Made by a program: the position numbers and the translations under genes
From: Polynucleobacter sp. MWH-UH25E
GTDB taxonomy: Bacteria > Pseudomonadota > Gammaproteobacteria > Burkholderiales > Burkholderiaceae
DNA: 64,000 nucleotides
Direction of reading: 5' to 3'
NCBI RefSeq assembly: GCF_018687095.1
Contig: NZ_CP061286.1
Coordinates: 1-64,000, forward strand
Notes under the pieces: model-generated
Told to the model about the DNA's origin: nothing
What the model saw: only the letters and a program-made list of their open reading frames with translations
Database searches by the model: none
Part shown: positions 8,908 to 16,634 of the stretch, piece by piece
How the letters are laid out: every line of letters begins with the position of its first letter
Position numbering within the stretch: the first letter of the stretch is position 1

Positions 8908-9828
8908 ATGTTTGAACTTCTCGGAATTACCCCACAAGGGCTGGTTGCCCAGCTCTTAGTGGGTTTGATTAATGGCTCTTTTTATGCCATTTTGAGTTTG
9001 GGGTTGGCTATTATTTTTGGCCTCCTGAACATTATTAATTTCGCCCATGGTGCGCAGTACACCATGGGTGCATTTATTGCTTGGATTGGTTTGACCCAAA
9101 TTAGCCAATGGCTGGGCTTTCCTGAGCTATCTATCAATTATTGGTTTGCTTTAATTATTGTTCCGCTCGTATTGGCAGGTTTTGGTTTGATTCTTGAGCG
9201 GACCATGTTGCGTCGGCTTTATCACTTAGACCATTTATACGGCTTATTGCTTACTTTTGGACTGGCTTTAATCATTGAGGGAATGTTCCGCCATTGGTAT
9301 GGAATTTCCGGTGAAAGCTATCCGGCTCCAGAGCTCTTACAAGGAGCGATCCCGCTAGAGTCGATTGGCATTATTTTGCCCAAGTATCGCTTGTGGGTTG
9401 TTGTGATTTCTTTGGCTGTTTGTTTCTCTACTTGGTATGTAATCGAGAGAACAAAGTTAGGCGCATATTTACGCGCAGGCACTGAAAATCCAAAATTGCT
9501 TCAAGCGTTTGGTATTAATGTGCCGTTGATGATTTCTTTGGCTTACGCCTATGGCGTTGGTTTGGCCGGTTTTGCTGGCGTATTAGCGGCCCCGATTTTC
9601 CAAGTAAATCCATTGATGGGATCAAATCTCATCATCGTTGTTTTTGCGGTGGTGGTGATTGGCGGTATGGGCTCAATCATGGGTGCGATTTTGACTGGCT
9701 TGGGCTTGGGCTTGGTTGAGGGTCTTACTAAGGTCTTCTATCCCGAGGCTTCAGGAGTTGTTATTTTTGTGATCATGGCAATTGTTCTCTTGATTCGTCC
9801 TGCCGGACTTTTTGGGCGGGAGAAATAA
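8908..9828 (+). CDS. livH: ABC transporter permease, LivH type
   Basis: Membrane permease of the importer, 306 residues with about eight hydrophobic helices. It carries the LivH hallmarks LINGSFYAILSLGLAIIFGL and INFAHGAQYTMGA near the N-terminus and the ATPase-contact loop RAGTENPKLLQAFGIN near 190-205. The C-terminus ends in the conserved PAGLFGRE. It starts ten bases after the binding-protein stop and two bases before the next permease, consistent with one transcript. It should pair with the LivM-type permease as a heterodimeric channel. Confidence 0.9.
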   Translation: MFELLGITPQGLVAQLLVGLINGSFYAILSLGLAIIFGLLNIINFAHGAQYTMGAFIAWIGLTQISQWLGFPELSINYWFALIIVPLVLAGFGLILERTMLRRLYHLDHLYGLLLTFGLALIIEGMFRHWYGISGESYPAPELLQGAIPLESIGIILPKYRLWVVVISLAVCFSTWYVIERTKLGAYLRAGTENPKLLQAFGINVPLMISLAYAYGVGLAGFAGVLAAPIFQVNPLMGSNLIIVVFAVVVIGGMGSIMGAILTGLGLGLVEGLTKVFYPEASGVVIFVIMAIVLLIRPAGLFGREK

Positions 9829-9830
9829 TT

Positions 9831-10760
9831 ATGAACTCCAAAACAAAACTGCTTTACGCTATTTTGGTTTTAATTGCACTGATCTTGCCTTTTCAAGATT
9901 TCATCTATCTTGTTTTTGCAATGAAGGTTTTGTGCTTCGCTCTTTTTGCTTGCGCATTTAATTTGTTGCTTGGCTTTACTGGTCTTTTGTCTTTTGGGCA
10001 TGCAGCATTTTTTGGAACCGCTGCATACATTACAGCTTATTTCTGTAAAGAGGCTGGGTTTTCGCCAGAGCTCGGCATTCTCTTGGGTGTAGTTGGATCG
10101 GGCGTGCTCGGCTTCCTGATTGGATCTCTCGCAATTCGTCGTCAGGGTATTTATTTTGCGATGGTTACTTTGGCCCTTTCTCAAATGGTTTATTTCTTGG
10201 CCGTGCAGCTTCCTTATACAGGCGGCGAAGATGGTATTCAGGGTGTGCCTCGCGGAATGCTATTTGGTTTGATTGATCTCAAAGATGACGTTGCCATGTA
10301 TTACTTTGTCTTGGCCGTTTTCTTGTTTGGATTTGCGCTCATCATGAGAGCGGTTCACTCCCCCTTTGGTCAGGTCTTAAAAGCCATTCGCGAGAATGAG
10401 CCGCGCGCGATTTCTTTAGGTTACGATGTTGACCGTTTCAAATTAATGTCTTTTGTTATCTCCGCAACGCTTGCAGGCTTGGCTGGCTCAATGAAGTCTT
10501 TAGTGTTCCAGTTGGCAACTTTGACCGATGTTCATTGGCATATGTCTGGTGAAGTGGTGTTGATGACTTTGCTTGGCGGCATGGGAACAATTTTGGGCCC
10601 TGTAGTTGGTGCGGGCATTGTTGTTGGTTTGCAAAACTATCTCGCCAATATTGGATCTTGGAGCACTATCGCAACAGGATTTATTTTCGTAATTTGTGTG
10701 TTGGCGTTTCGTCGTGGTGTTGTTGGTGAAATTGTTGCGCATCTCAAAAATAAAAACTAA
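9831..10760 (+). CDS. livM: ABC transporter permease, LivM type
   Basis: Second permease, 309 residues with about eight to nine membrane helices. The LivM motif FNLLLGFTGLLSFGHAAFFG is at about residues 43-62, and the coupling loop AIRENEPRAISLGYDVDRFK is at about 185-204. The C-terminal LGGMGTILGPVVGAGIVV is also typical. It is shorter than E. coli LivM (425) but normal for proteobacterial LivM paralogues lacking the N-terminal extension. It ends the operon; hairpins at 10762-10784 and 10806-10830 follow. Confidence 0.9.
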   Translation: MNSKTKLLYAILVLIALILPFQDFIYLVFAMKVLCFALFACAFNLLLGFTGLLSFGHAAFFGTAAYITAYFCKEAGFSPELGILLGVVGSGVLGFLIGSLAIRRQGIYFAMVTLALSQMVYFLAVQLPYTGGEDGIQGVPRGMLFGLIDLKDDVAMYYFVLAVFLFGFALIMRAVHSPFGQVLKAIRENEPRAISLGYDVDRFKLMSFVISATLAGLAGSMKSLVFQLATLTDVHWHMSGEVVLMTLLGGMGTILGPVVGAGIVVGLQNYLANIGSWSTIATGFIFVICVLAFRRGVVGEIVAHLKNKN

Positions 10761-10761
10761 G

Positions 10762-10784
10762 AAACAAAAACTTTATTTTTGTTT
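10762..10784 (+). terminator. AT-only hairpin after the transporter operon
   Basis: A perfect nine-base-pair stem of AAACAAAAA (10762-10770) and TTTTTGTTT (10776-10784) surrounds the loop CTTTA, one base after the livM stop codon, and is followed by a T-rich tail. It could end transcription, but the stem is almost all A-T, so it would be weak by itself. Confidence 0.45.
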
Positions 10785-10805
10785 TCCTCTTATTATTTAG
10801 TTTTT

Positions 10806-10830
10806 AGTGTGGCGCGTTTAGCGCCACACT
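10806..10830. terminator. Strong GC hairpin without U-tract
   Basis: A perfect ten-base-pair stem (AGTGTGGCGC at 10806-10815, GCGCCACACT at 10821-10830) with a five-base loop lies between livM and the TSUP gene. There is no T-run on either side, so it may protect the 3' end of the livM message or act with the preceding AT hairpin rather than being a classical intrinsic terminator. Confidence 0.5.
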
Positions 10831-10895
10831 CATTTGAATAAAAAGAAAACGAAGAGACTCCCATCGAATTTTCCATTTACATTTGGCCTCTGCTA

Positions 10896-11639
10896 TTGGC
10901 GATGGCTTTTTTTGCTGGCCTAGTAGACGCTGTTGCTGGCGGCGGCGGTTTGATTCAGGTGCCGGCGCTTTTTACCGCATATCCAGACGCCCCTCCAGCC
11001 ACTCTGCTCTCTACCAATAAGGTTTCTGCGGTAGGCGGAACCATGAATGCTGCTCGTAGATATTTGCGACACGTGTCGCTTCCATGGGCGGTGGTTGGCC
11101 CGGCAATTGTTGCTGGATTTGTTGGTTCTCTATTGGGTGCGAATGCCGTAAGCAACTTTCCAGCAGAGCCATTGCGCAAAGCTTTGCCTTTTGTTTTATT
11201 GCTTTTGTTGTTGTACACCTGGTTTCAGCCATCACTTGGAGAGATTCATGCGCCCAAAGGCATAAATCGATTTCAACAATTAAAGGGTGTTTTGCTGGGA
11301 TTAACTATTGGTTTTTATGATGGCTTTTTTGGTCCCGGAACCGGTAGCTTTTTGCTATTTGGATTTGTGCGCTTTTTTGGCTTTGACTTTTTGCATGCTT
11401 CTGCCGCAACCAAGTTAGTTAACGTAGCCACCAATCTTGCCGCCATATTGCTGCTGGCAAGCTTTGGTCAAATTAATTGGACTCTTGGATTCGCCATGAT
11501 GGTGGCCAATATTGCAGGCAGCCAGTTTGGCAGTCGTCTAGCAATCAAACATGGAAGCGCCTTTGTCAGAAAAGCTTTTTTGCTTATTGTTAGTGTATTA
11601 ATCCTGAAGTCTGCATGGAACGCATATTTCATTAATTAA
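10896..11639 (+). CDS. TauE/SafE (TSUP) family membrane permease
   Basis: A predicted inner-membrane transporter of the sulfite/sulfonate exporter-like family (formerly DUF81). It shows the first-repeat motif GLVDAVAGGGGLIQVPAL and the second-repeat motif GFYDGFFGPGTGSF, with about seven to eight hydrophobic helices. Its substrate is unknown; relatives move sulfite, sulfoacetate, taurine or other organic anions. The start is uncertain. The first standard start in the open frame is TTG 10896, then ATG 10902. Eleven further codons from ATC 10863 would restore a full first membrane helix (IEFSIYIWPLLLAMAFF). It is probably a single-gene unit. Confidence 0.85.
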   Translation: MAMAFFAGLVDAVAGGGGLIQVPALFTAYPDAPPATLLSTNKVSAVGGTMNAARRYLRHVSLPWAVVGPAIVAGFVGSLLGANAVSNFPAEPLRKALPFVLLLLLLYTWFQPSLGEIHAPKGINRFQQLKGVLLGLTIGFYDGFFGPGTGSFLLFGFVRFFGFDFLHASAATKLVNVATNLAAILLLASFGQINWTLGFAMMVANIAGSQFGSRLAIKHGSAFVRKAFLLIVSVLILKSAWNAYFIN

Positions 11640-11690
11640 ATCAAGTACTTAGAATTTAGCCGTTTAATTTCTAAAGAATTCCACATGTTT

Positions 11691-11706
11691 TGTTTCACGT
11701 GAAACA
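11691..11706. promoter_or_regulatory. parS: parS centromere site 1 (perfect palindrome)
   Basis: The 16-base palindrome TGTTTCACGTGAAACA exactly matches the general bacterial parS consensus bound by ParB. It lies 40 bases upstream of mnmG, less than 3 kb before parA-parB and about 10 kb from the origin-like spacer, which is the expected position. It also overlaps the likely -35 element of the mnmG promoter. Confidence 0.93.
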
Positions 11707-11722
11707 AACAAAATGCTATGAT
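11694..11722 (+). promoter_or_regulatory. Probable promoter of mnmG-rsmG-parA-parB
   Basis: TTCACG (11694-11699), a 17-base spacer and TATGAT (11717-11722) form a sigma-70-like promoter. The -10 is extended by TGC directly upstream, which would make up for the imperfect -35. The -35 lies wholly inside the parS palindrome. The predicted start is about 15-20 bases before the mnmG start codon. Confidence 0.6.
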
Positions 11723-11745
11723 CATCGCCCTATCTAAGGCAAATC

Positions 11746-13665
11746 ATGCGTTATTCCAAAAGTTTCGATGTCATTGTTGTGGGCGGCGGTCATGCCGGGA
11801 CAGAGGCTGCGCTAGCTTCGGCGCGCATGGGATGTGACACGCTTTTAATTACCCATAGCATTGAAAATTTAGGTGCGATGAGTTGCAACCCCTCGATTGG
11901 GGGAATTGGCAAAGGCCACCTAGTTAAAGAAATCGATGCCATGGGTGGGGCTATGGCCGCAGCCACTGATGAGGCTGGAATTCAGTTTCGAATTCTCAAC
12001 TCTAGCAAGGGACCGGCCGTTAGAGCCACACGAGCCCAAGGCGATCGAGTTTTGTATAAGGCGGCCATTCGCCGTCGTTTGGAAAATCAACCAAATTTAA
12101 GTTTATTTCAGGCAGCCGTTGATGACCTTTTGGTAAAGGGCGATGAAGTCCAGGGTATTGTTACTCAAATGGGCCTGGAATTTATGGCCAAAAAAGTTGT
12201 GCTTACGGCAGGAACATTCTTGGATGGAAAGATCCACGTTGGCCTGAATAACTATGCCGGCGGAAGAGCTGGAGATCCCGCAGCAGTTTCTTTATCTGCT
12301 CGACTTAAAGAGTTAAAGCTTCCTCAGGGCCGGCTAAAGACAGGCACCCCACCCCGCATTGATGGCCGAACAATTGATTTTTCCGTCATGCTGGAGCAGC
12401 CTGGGGACTTGGATCCAGTACCTGTATTTTCATTTTTAGGGCGTCCAGAGCAACACCCCAAACAGGTTCCTTGCTGGATTTCACATACAAATGAGAAGAC
12501 CCATGACATTATTCGTGGTGGTTTAGACCGCTCCCCAATGTATACCGGGGTAATCGAAGGGGTTGGACCACGTTATTGCCCCTCCATTGAGGACAAGATC
12601 CATCGTTTTGCATCTAGAAATAGCCATCAAATATTCTTGGAGCCAGAGGGCTTAACTACGAATGAGTTTTACCCCAATGGAATTTCAACCAGTCTCCCCT
12701 TCGATGTGCAGTGGGATTTGGTTCGTAGTATTCGCGGCTTAGAGTCCGCAGTGATTGTGCGCCCTGGCTATGCGATTGAGTATGACTTCTATGACCCGCG
12801 TCAATTAAGGCATAGCCTAGAAACCAAGGTAATTGGCGGCTTATATTTTGCGGGGCAAATTAACGGAACAACTGGCTATGAGGAAGCTGCTGCACAGGGC
12901 ATGTTGGCTGGCATTAACGCTGGTTTGGCTGCCAAAGGTAAGGAGCCTTGGTTGCCAAAGCGTAGCGAGTCCTACATTGGTGTATTGGTCGATGACTTGA
13001 TTACTCGCGGAGTTCAAGAGCCTTATCGCATGTTTACCAGCCGCGCTGAGTATCGTTTGAGTTTGCGTGAAGACAATGCGGATATGCGCCTCACTGCTAT
13101 CGGACGTGAGCTCGGCTTGGTGGATGACCATCGTTGGGATGTTTTCTGTAGAAAACAAGAGGCTGTTTCACGTGAAACATCTCGTTTGCAGGAAATTTGG
13201 GTAGGTCCGAAGCATGAAGTGGCACCATTGGTTGCAGAATTGCTTGGTCAGGATTTGTCGCATGAATGTAATTTGGCGGATCTTTTGAGAAGGCCTGGAG
13301 TTACATATGAGGCAATTACAGCCCTAGGAGAAGGTATTTGGTCTCCAGGGGTTCTAGACGAAGATCTTGGCCTGGCTGCGCAAATTAGCGATCAGGTAGA
13401 AATTTCGGTTAAATATCAGGGCTATATTGATCGTCAGGCAATGGAAATTGCACGACAAGAGCATAACGAGACCTATCCCCTGCCGGAGTCTTTGGACTAT
13501 TCCCAGGTCCTTGGTTTGTCAAAAGAGGTGCAACAAAAACTCAATCTGCACAAGCCGGCAACATTGGGGCAGGCGGGCAGGATTTCTGGGGTAACGCCAG
13601 CTGCTCTATCCCTGCTTTTGGTGCACCTTAAAAAAGGTTTGGGCCGCACCCAAGAAACCACATGA
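11746..13665 (+). CDS. mnmG: tRNA U34 carboxymethylaminomethyl synthase subunit MnmG (GidA)
   Basis: MnmG, with MnmE, adds the carboxymethylaminomethyl group to wobble uridine 34 of certain tRNAs, using FAD, NADH and a folate cofactor. The 639-residue protein has the FAD-binding loop VVGGGHAGTEAA near residue 11, the GidA signature GPRYCPSIEDKI near 273 and the second motif YFAGQINGTTGYEEAAAQG near 367. Length is normal (E. coli 629). Codons 474-478 (V-S-R-E-T) and flanking bases contain a perfect parS. Its stop overlaps rsmG by four bases. Confidence 0.96.
   Translation: MRYSKSFDVIVVGGGHAGTEAALASARMGCDTLLITHSIENLGAMSCNPSIGGIGKGHLVKEIDAMGGAMAAATDEAGIQFRILNSSKGPAVRATRAQGDRVLYKAAIRRRLENQPNLSLFQAAVDDLLVKGDEVQGIVTQMGLEFMAKKVVLTAGTFLDGKIHVGLNNYAGGRAGDPAAVSLSARLKELKLPQGRLKTGTPPRIDGRTIDFSVMLEQPGDLDPVPVFSFLGRPEQHPKQVPCWISHTNEKTHDIIRGGLDRSPMYTGVIEGVGPRYCPSIEDKIHRFASRNSHQIFLEPEGLTTNEFYPNGISTSLPFDVQWDLVRSIRGLESAVIVRPGYAIEYDFYDPRQLRHSLETKVIGGLYFAGQINGTTGYEEAAAQGMLAGINAGLAAKGKEPWLPKRSESYIGVLVDDLITRGVQEPYRMFTSRAEYRLSLREDNADMRLTAIGRELGLVDDHRWDVFCRKQEAVSRETSRLQEIWVGPKHEVAPLVAELLGQDLSHECNLADLLRRPGVTYEAITALGEGIWSPGVLDEDLGLAAQISDQVEISVKYQGYIDRQAMEIARQEHNETYPLPESLDYSQVLGLSKEVQQKLNLHKPATLGQAGRISGVTPAALSLLLVHLKKGLGRTQETT
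13164..13179. promoter_or_regulatory. parS: parS centromere site 2, inside mnmG
   Basis: A second exact copy of TGTTTCACGTGAAACA lies within the mnmG coding region, 1,473 bases from site 1. In frame it encodes V-S-R-E-T with flanking bases. Two identical 16-mers this close to parAB are very unlikely by chance. parS sites inside conserved coding genes are known in other bacteria. Confidence 0.93.
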
Positions 13666-14342
13666 CCGAAGATCTTCTTGAGCTGGGAATTGGGGAACTT
13701 GGTCTGAATTTAAGTGATAACAATATTGCTGATTTAGAGCTTTTTTTGCAAGAAATGGGTCGCTGGAACCAGGTTCATAATCTTACTGCGATCGAGGGCG
13801 AGCAAGATTCGGTTCGCTTACATCTTATTGATTCCATTGCTGTTTTGCCAGTAATGCGACGTTTTTTACAAATGAGCAATCCCAAGATTGCCGACCTTGG
13901 TTCTGGCGGTGGGTTGCCCGCCATTCCGATTGCGATTATTCAACCAGATTGGCGTTTGAGTCTGATTGAGGCGATTCGAAAAAAGACGGCTTTCTTGCAG
14001 CATGTGCGTGGCAAATTGAAGTTAAAAAACATTGATGTACTCAGTGAGCGAGTGGAAAATGTTGCATTGCAACAATTTGGCCAATTTGATGCTGTTATTT
14101 CAAGAGCGTTTACCAATTTATCGCGATTTCTGGAGTTATCGCTGCCCCTTCTCAATCCCAATGGGCTTGTGTTTGCAATGAAAGCCAAGCGCGCGGACGA
14201 AGAGTTGTCAGCAGTATGCAAAGATGATTGGCAATTGTTGGCTGACGAAGCGCTCTTCATACCCAATTTGCCTGTAGAGCGCCGTCTTTTAGTGCTCTCC
14301 CCCGTGAGAAAATTTACCCCCACCATTTCATCTGCAGCTTAA
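13662..14342 (+). CDS. rsmG: 16S rRNA (guanine527-N7)-methyltransferase RsmG (GidB)
   Basis: RsmG methylates N7 of G527 in the 530 loop of 16S rRNA; loss of it causes low-level streptomycin resistance in several bacteria. The 226-residue protein has the N-terminal family pattern MGRWNQVHNLTAI (about 31-43) and the SAM-binding motif ADLGSGGGLPAIPIAI (about 74-89). A conserved SRAFTNLSRF follows. Length is near the usual 205-225. It overlaps mnmG through ATGA and precedes parA by eight bases, giving the classic gidA-gidB-parA-parB order. Confidence 0.95.
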   Translation: MTEDLLELGIGELGLNLSDNNIADLELFLQEMGRWNQVHNLTAIEGEQDSVRLHLIDSIAVLPVMRRFLQMSNPKIADLGSGGGLPAIPIAIIQPDWRLSLIEAIRKKTAFLQHVRGKLKLKNIDVLSERVENVALQQFGQFDAVISRAFTNLSRFLELSLPLLNPNGLVFAMKAKRADEELSAVCKDDWQLLADEALFIPNLPVERRLLVLSPVRKFTPTISSAA

Positions 14343-14350
14343 ACATACCC

Positions 14351-15121
14351 ATGGCAAAAATATTCTGTATTGCAAATCAAAAAGGCGGAGTTGGTAAGAC
14401 CACTACTGCTGTTAATTTAGCCGCGGGATTGGCTGGTCATGGACAGCGTGTGTTGCTTGTTGACTTGGATCCTCAAGGTAATGCGACTATGGGGTCGGGA
14501 GTTGAAAAAGCAGATTTAGATTTAAGCGTTTATCAAGTTCTAATTGGTATGGCATCCGTTAAAGAATGCGCACAACGTTGCGAGAGTTCTGCTTACGATG
14601 TATTACCTGCAAATCGTGATTTAGCTGGTGCCGAAATTGAGTTGGTGGATCTTGATGAGCGCGAATCTCGCTTAAAAGATGCGCTGTCATCCGTGGCAAA
14701 TGATTACGATTTTGTATTGATTGATTGCCCCCCCGCTCTTTCATTATTAACCCTGAATGGATTGTGTGCCGCTAATGGTGTCATCGTTCCAATGCAGTGT
14801 GAGTACTTTGCATTAGAGGGTCTGTCTGATTTGGTAAATACGATCAAACAAGTGCACGCAAATTTAAATCCTGATCTGGTGATTATTGGTTTGTTGCGCG
14901 TCATGTTTGATGCTCGCATGACCCTTCAACAACAAGTCTCAGAGCAGTTGTTAGAGCACTTTGGCGACAAGGTATTTAAGACGATTATTCCGCGCAATGT
15001 TCGATTGGCAGAGGCGCCTTCTTACGGACTTCCTGGCGTGGCCTTTGACAAATCATCTCGCGGCGCAAAAGCCTATTTAGATTTTGGCGCCGAAATGATC
15101 GAACGCATTAAACACATGTAA
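14351..15121 (+). CDS. parA: Chromosome-partitioning ATPase ParA (Soj)
   Basis: ParA is a DNA-binding ATPase whose gradient on the nucleoid moves ParB-parS complexes and segregates the origin. The 256-residue protein carries the deviant Walker A KGGVGKTT with K11 and K16, Walker A' VDLDPQGNATMGSG, and Walker B FVLIDCPPALS. There is no N-terminal helix-turn-helix extension, so it is a chromosomal type Ia protein rather than a long plasmid ParA. It sits 21 bases before parB; both probably depend on the mnmG promoter. Confidence 0.96.
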   Translation: MAKIFCIANQKGGVGKTTTAVNLAAGLAGHGQRVLLVDLDPQGNATMGSGVEKADLDLSVYQVLIGMASVKECAQRCESSAYDVLPANRDLAGAEIELVDLDERESRLKDALSSVANDYDFVLIDCPPALSLLTLNGLCAANGVIVPMQCEYFALEGLSDLVNTIKQVHANLNPDLVIIGLLRVMFDARMTLQQQVSEQLLEHFGDKVFKTIIPRNVRLAEAPSYGLPGVAFDKSSRGAKAYLDFGAEMIERIKHM

Positions 15122-15142
15122 TTTTTTAGAAAACAAATCACT

Positions 15143-16033
15143 ATGGTTGCAATAAAGAAAAAAGGTTTAGGTAGGGGTTTAGAGGCTTTGTTGGGCGAAA
15201 AAAATCAAGCGCCAAAGCCATCAACAGACATCAACCGTCTGCCCCTAACTGCTTTACAGGCTGGCAAGTATCAGCCCCGTCAAAAAATGGAGGCGGGTGC
15301 GTTGCAAGAGTTGGCAGAAAGTATTCGTGAGCAAGGTGTAATGCAGCCCTTGTTGGTGCGTTTAGTTGGTGCGGGCAAATACGAAATCATTGCTGGTGAA
15401 AGACGTTTTCGAGCGGCAACAATTGCGGGTTTAAAAGAAGTGCCCGTGCTCGTTTCTGGCGCTGATGATCAAGCCGCTGCGGCGATGGCTTTGGTCGAAA
15501 ACATGCAGCGCGAAGACTTAAATCCTCTGGAAGAGTCTCAGGGGTTGGCACGCCTGATTGAAGAGTTTGGCTTTACACATGAGCAAGCCGCGAAAGCAGT
15601 TGGTAAGTCTCGCAGTGCTATCAGTAACTTATTAAGGTTGTCACAGCTAGCAAAGCCTGTGCAGGCAATGCTTTTGGCTGGAGATGTTGATATGGGCCAC
15701 GCCCGTGCTCTCTTGCCTTTGCCGGGTGCAAGTCAGGTTGCTTTGGCACAAAAAATTGCAGCCCAAGGCTTATCTGTGCGTGAGGCTGAGAGAATGGCCG
15801 CAGCGCTGGTGGTCGCTGGCGGACAAATTGGGGATAAAAAAGCTAAGACCAAGCCCGGCTCCATGACCCCAAGTCAAGATCCCGATATGCGTCGCTTAAC
15901 CCAAGAAATCGCCGATTTAATAGGGCTAAATGCAGAATTTAAGTTCAAAGGCAAAGGCGGAGAGCTCAGAATTCAATTTAGTCAATTCGACGAGCTAGAT
16001 TCTTTGTTAAGAAAGTTGGGCATAGAGGCGTAA
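15143..16033 (+). CDS. parB: Chromosome-partitioning protein ParB (Spo0J)
   Basis: ParB binds parS, spreads as a CTP-dependent clamp and recruits ParA and SMC. The 296-residue protein begins with KKKGLGRGLEALLG, which resembles the ParA-stimulating N-terminus. It then has the CTP-binding motifs with GERRFRAATIAGL near 84 and ENMQREDLNPLEE near 117. The helix-turn-helix lies around 140-170 (EQAAKAVGKSRSAISNLLRL), and a C-terminal dimerization part follows. Length is typical. Its binding sites are present in the same operon at 11691 and 13164. Confidence 0.96.
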   Translation: MVAIKKKGLGRGLEALLGEKNQAPKPSTDINRLPLTALQAGKYQPRQKMEAGALQELAESIREQGVMQPLLVRLVGAGKYEIIAGERRFRAATIAGLKEVPVLVSGADDQAAAAMALVENMQREDLNPLEESQGLARLIEEFGFTHEQAAKAVGKSRSAISNLLRLSQLAKPVQAMLLAGDVDMGHARALLPLPGASQVALAQKIAAQGLSVREAERMAAALVVAGGQIGDKKAKTKPGSMTPSQDPDMRRLTQEIADLIGLNAEFKFKGKGGELRIQFSQFDELDSLLRKLGIEA

Positions 16034-16060
16034 ACAATGCCAAAAATGTCCCCAAATCCT

Positions 16061-16089
16061 TTGACATATTGCACTGCACACATTAAACT
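16061..16089 (+). promoter_or_regulatory. Promoter of the atp operon
   Basis: A perfect -35 TTGACA (16061-16066), a 17-base spacer and -10 TAAACT (16084-16089, four of six consensus bases) lie directly after parB and before atpI. The predicted start leaves a leader of only a few bases ahead of the TTG start codon at 16102, so atpI translation may be weak. Confidence 0.65.
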
Positions 16090-16101
16090 TTCGGGGCTAA
16101 A

Positions 16102-16596
16102 TTGATTCCTCAAAAAAATCAATTTTCCAAGGTAGATGATTGGGATGACCTCGAAGAAGAGGACATTCGGGTCTACAGCAAGGATGAGATTGTTGCGTTG
16201 CAGCAAAGTAATGCGGCAAAGTACCGAATTCTTTCACCTTGGAAGGTTTTATTGGCCCAAGTGCTTATTACTGTAATCAGTATGGTGTTTTGGTCAATTT
16301 TTGGGGAGCCGGTAGGGGTAAGCCTTTATACTCAGTCGGCCTTTTTAGGTGGTTTAATTAGCGTCTTGCCTTCAGCCTTGTTTTTAACAAGATTAGAGAT
16401 GGCAAAAAAATCGCAAAGATTGAATCCAGGAAGTTTTTTAGCAGCATTAGTTTCTGGCGAATTTATAAAAATTGCCGTGACATTAATGATGTTTGTGGGG
16501 ATTGCATACCTCGTCCCCGGCGTGCTTTGGGTCCCCCTTTTGGTGACTTACCTGCTTGCCTTGAAGTGTGTGTGGCTTGCGTGGTTGTGGCGCTAA
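16102..16596 (+). CDS. atpI: ATP synthase subunit I (AtpI-like)
   Basis: AtpI-like proteins are small membrane proteins encoded before atpB that help assemble the c-ring. The 164-residue product has an acidic N-terminal region (KVDDWDDLEEEDIRVYSKDE) and four hydrophobic helices from about residue 50 to the end, matching the family layout. No ATG exists near the N-terminus in this frame; TTG 16102 is the first usable start. It follows the promoter at 16061 and precedes atpB by 38 bases. Identification rests mainly on topology and position, since this family is poorly conserved. Confidence 0.82.
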   Translation: MIPQKNQFSKVDDWDDLEEEDIRVYSKDEIVALQQSNAAKYRILSPWKVLLAQVLITVISMVFWSIFGEPVGVSLYTQSAFLGGLISVLPSALFLTRLEMAKKSQRLNPGSFLAALVSGEFIKIAVTLMMFVGIAYLVPGVLWVPLLVTYLLALKCVWLAWLWR

Positions 16597-16634
16597 GTAG
16601 TGACAATTGAGATTAACAAAGGACTAGTTAAGAG

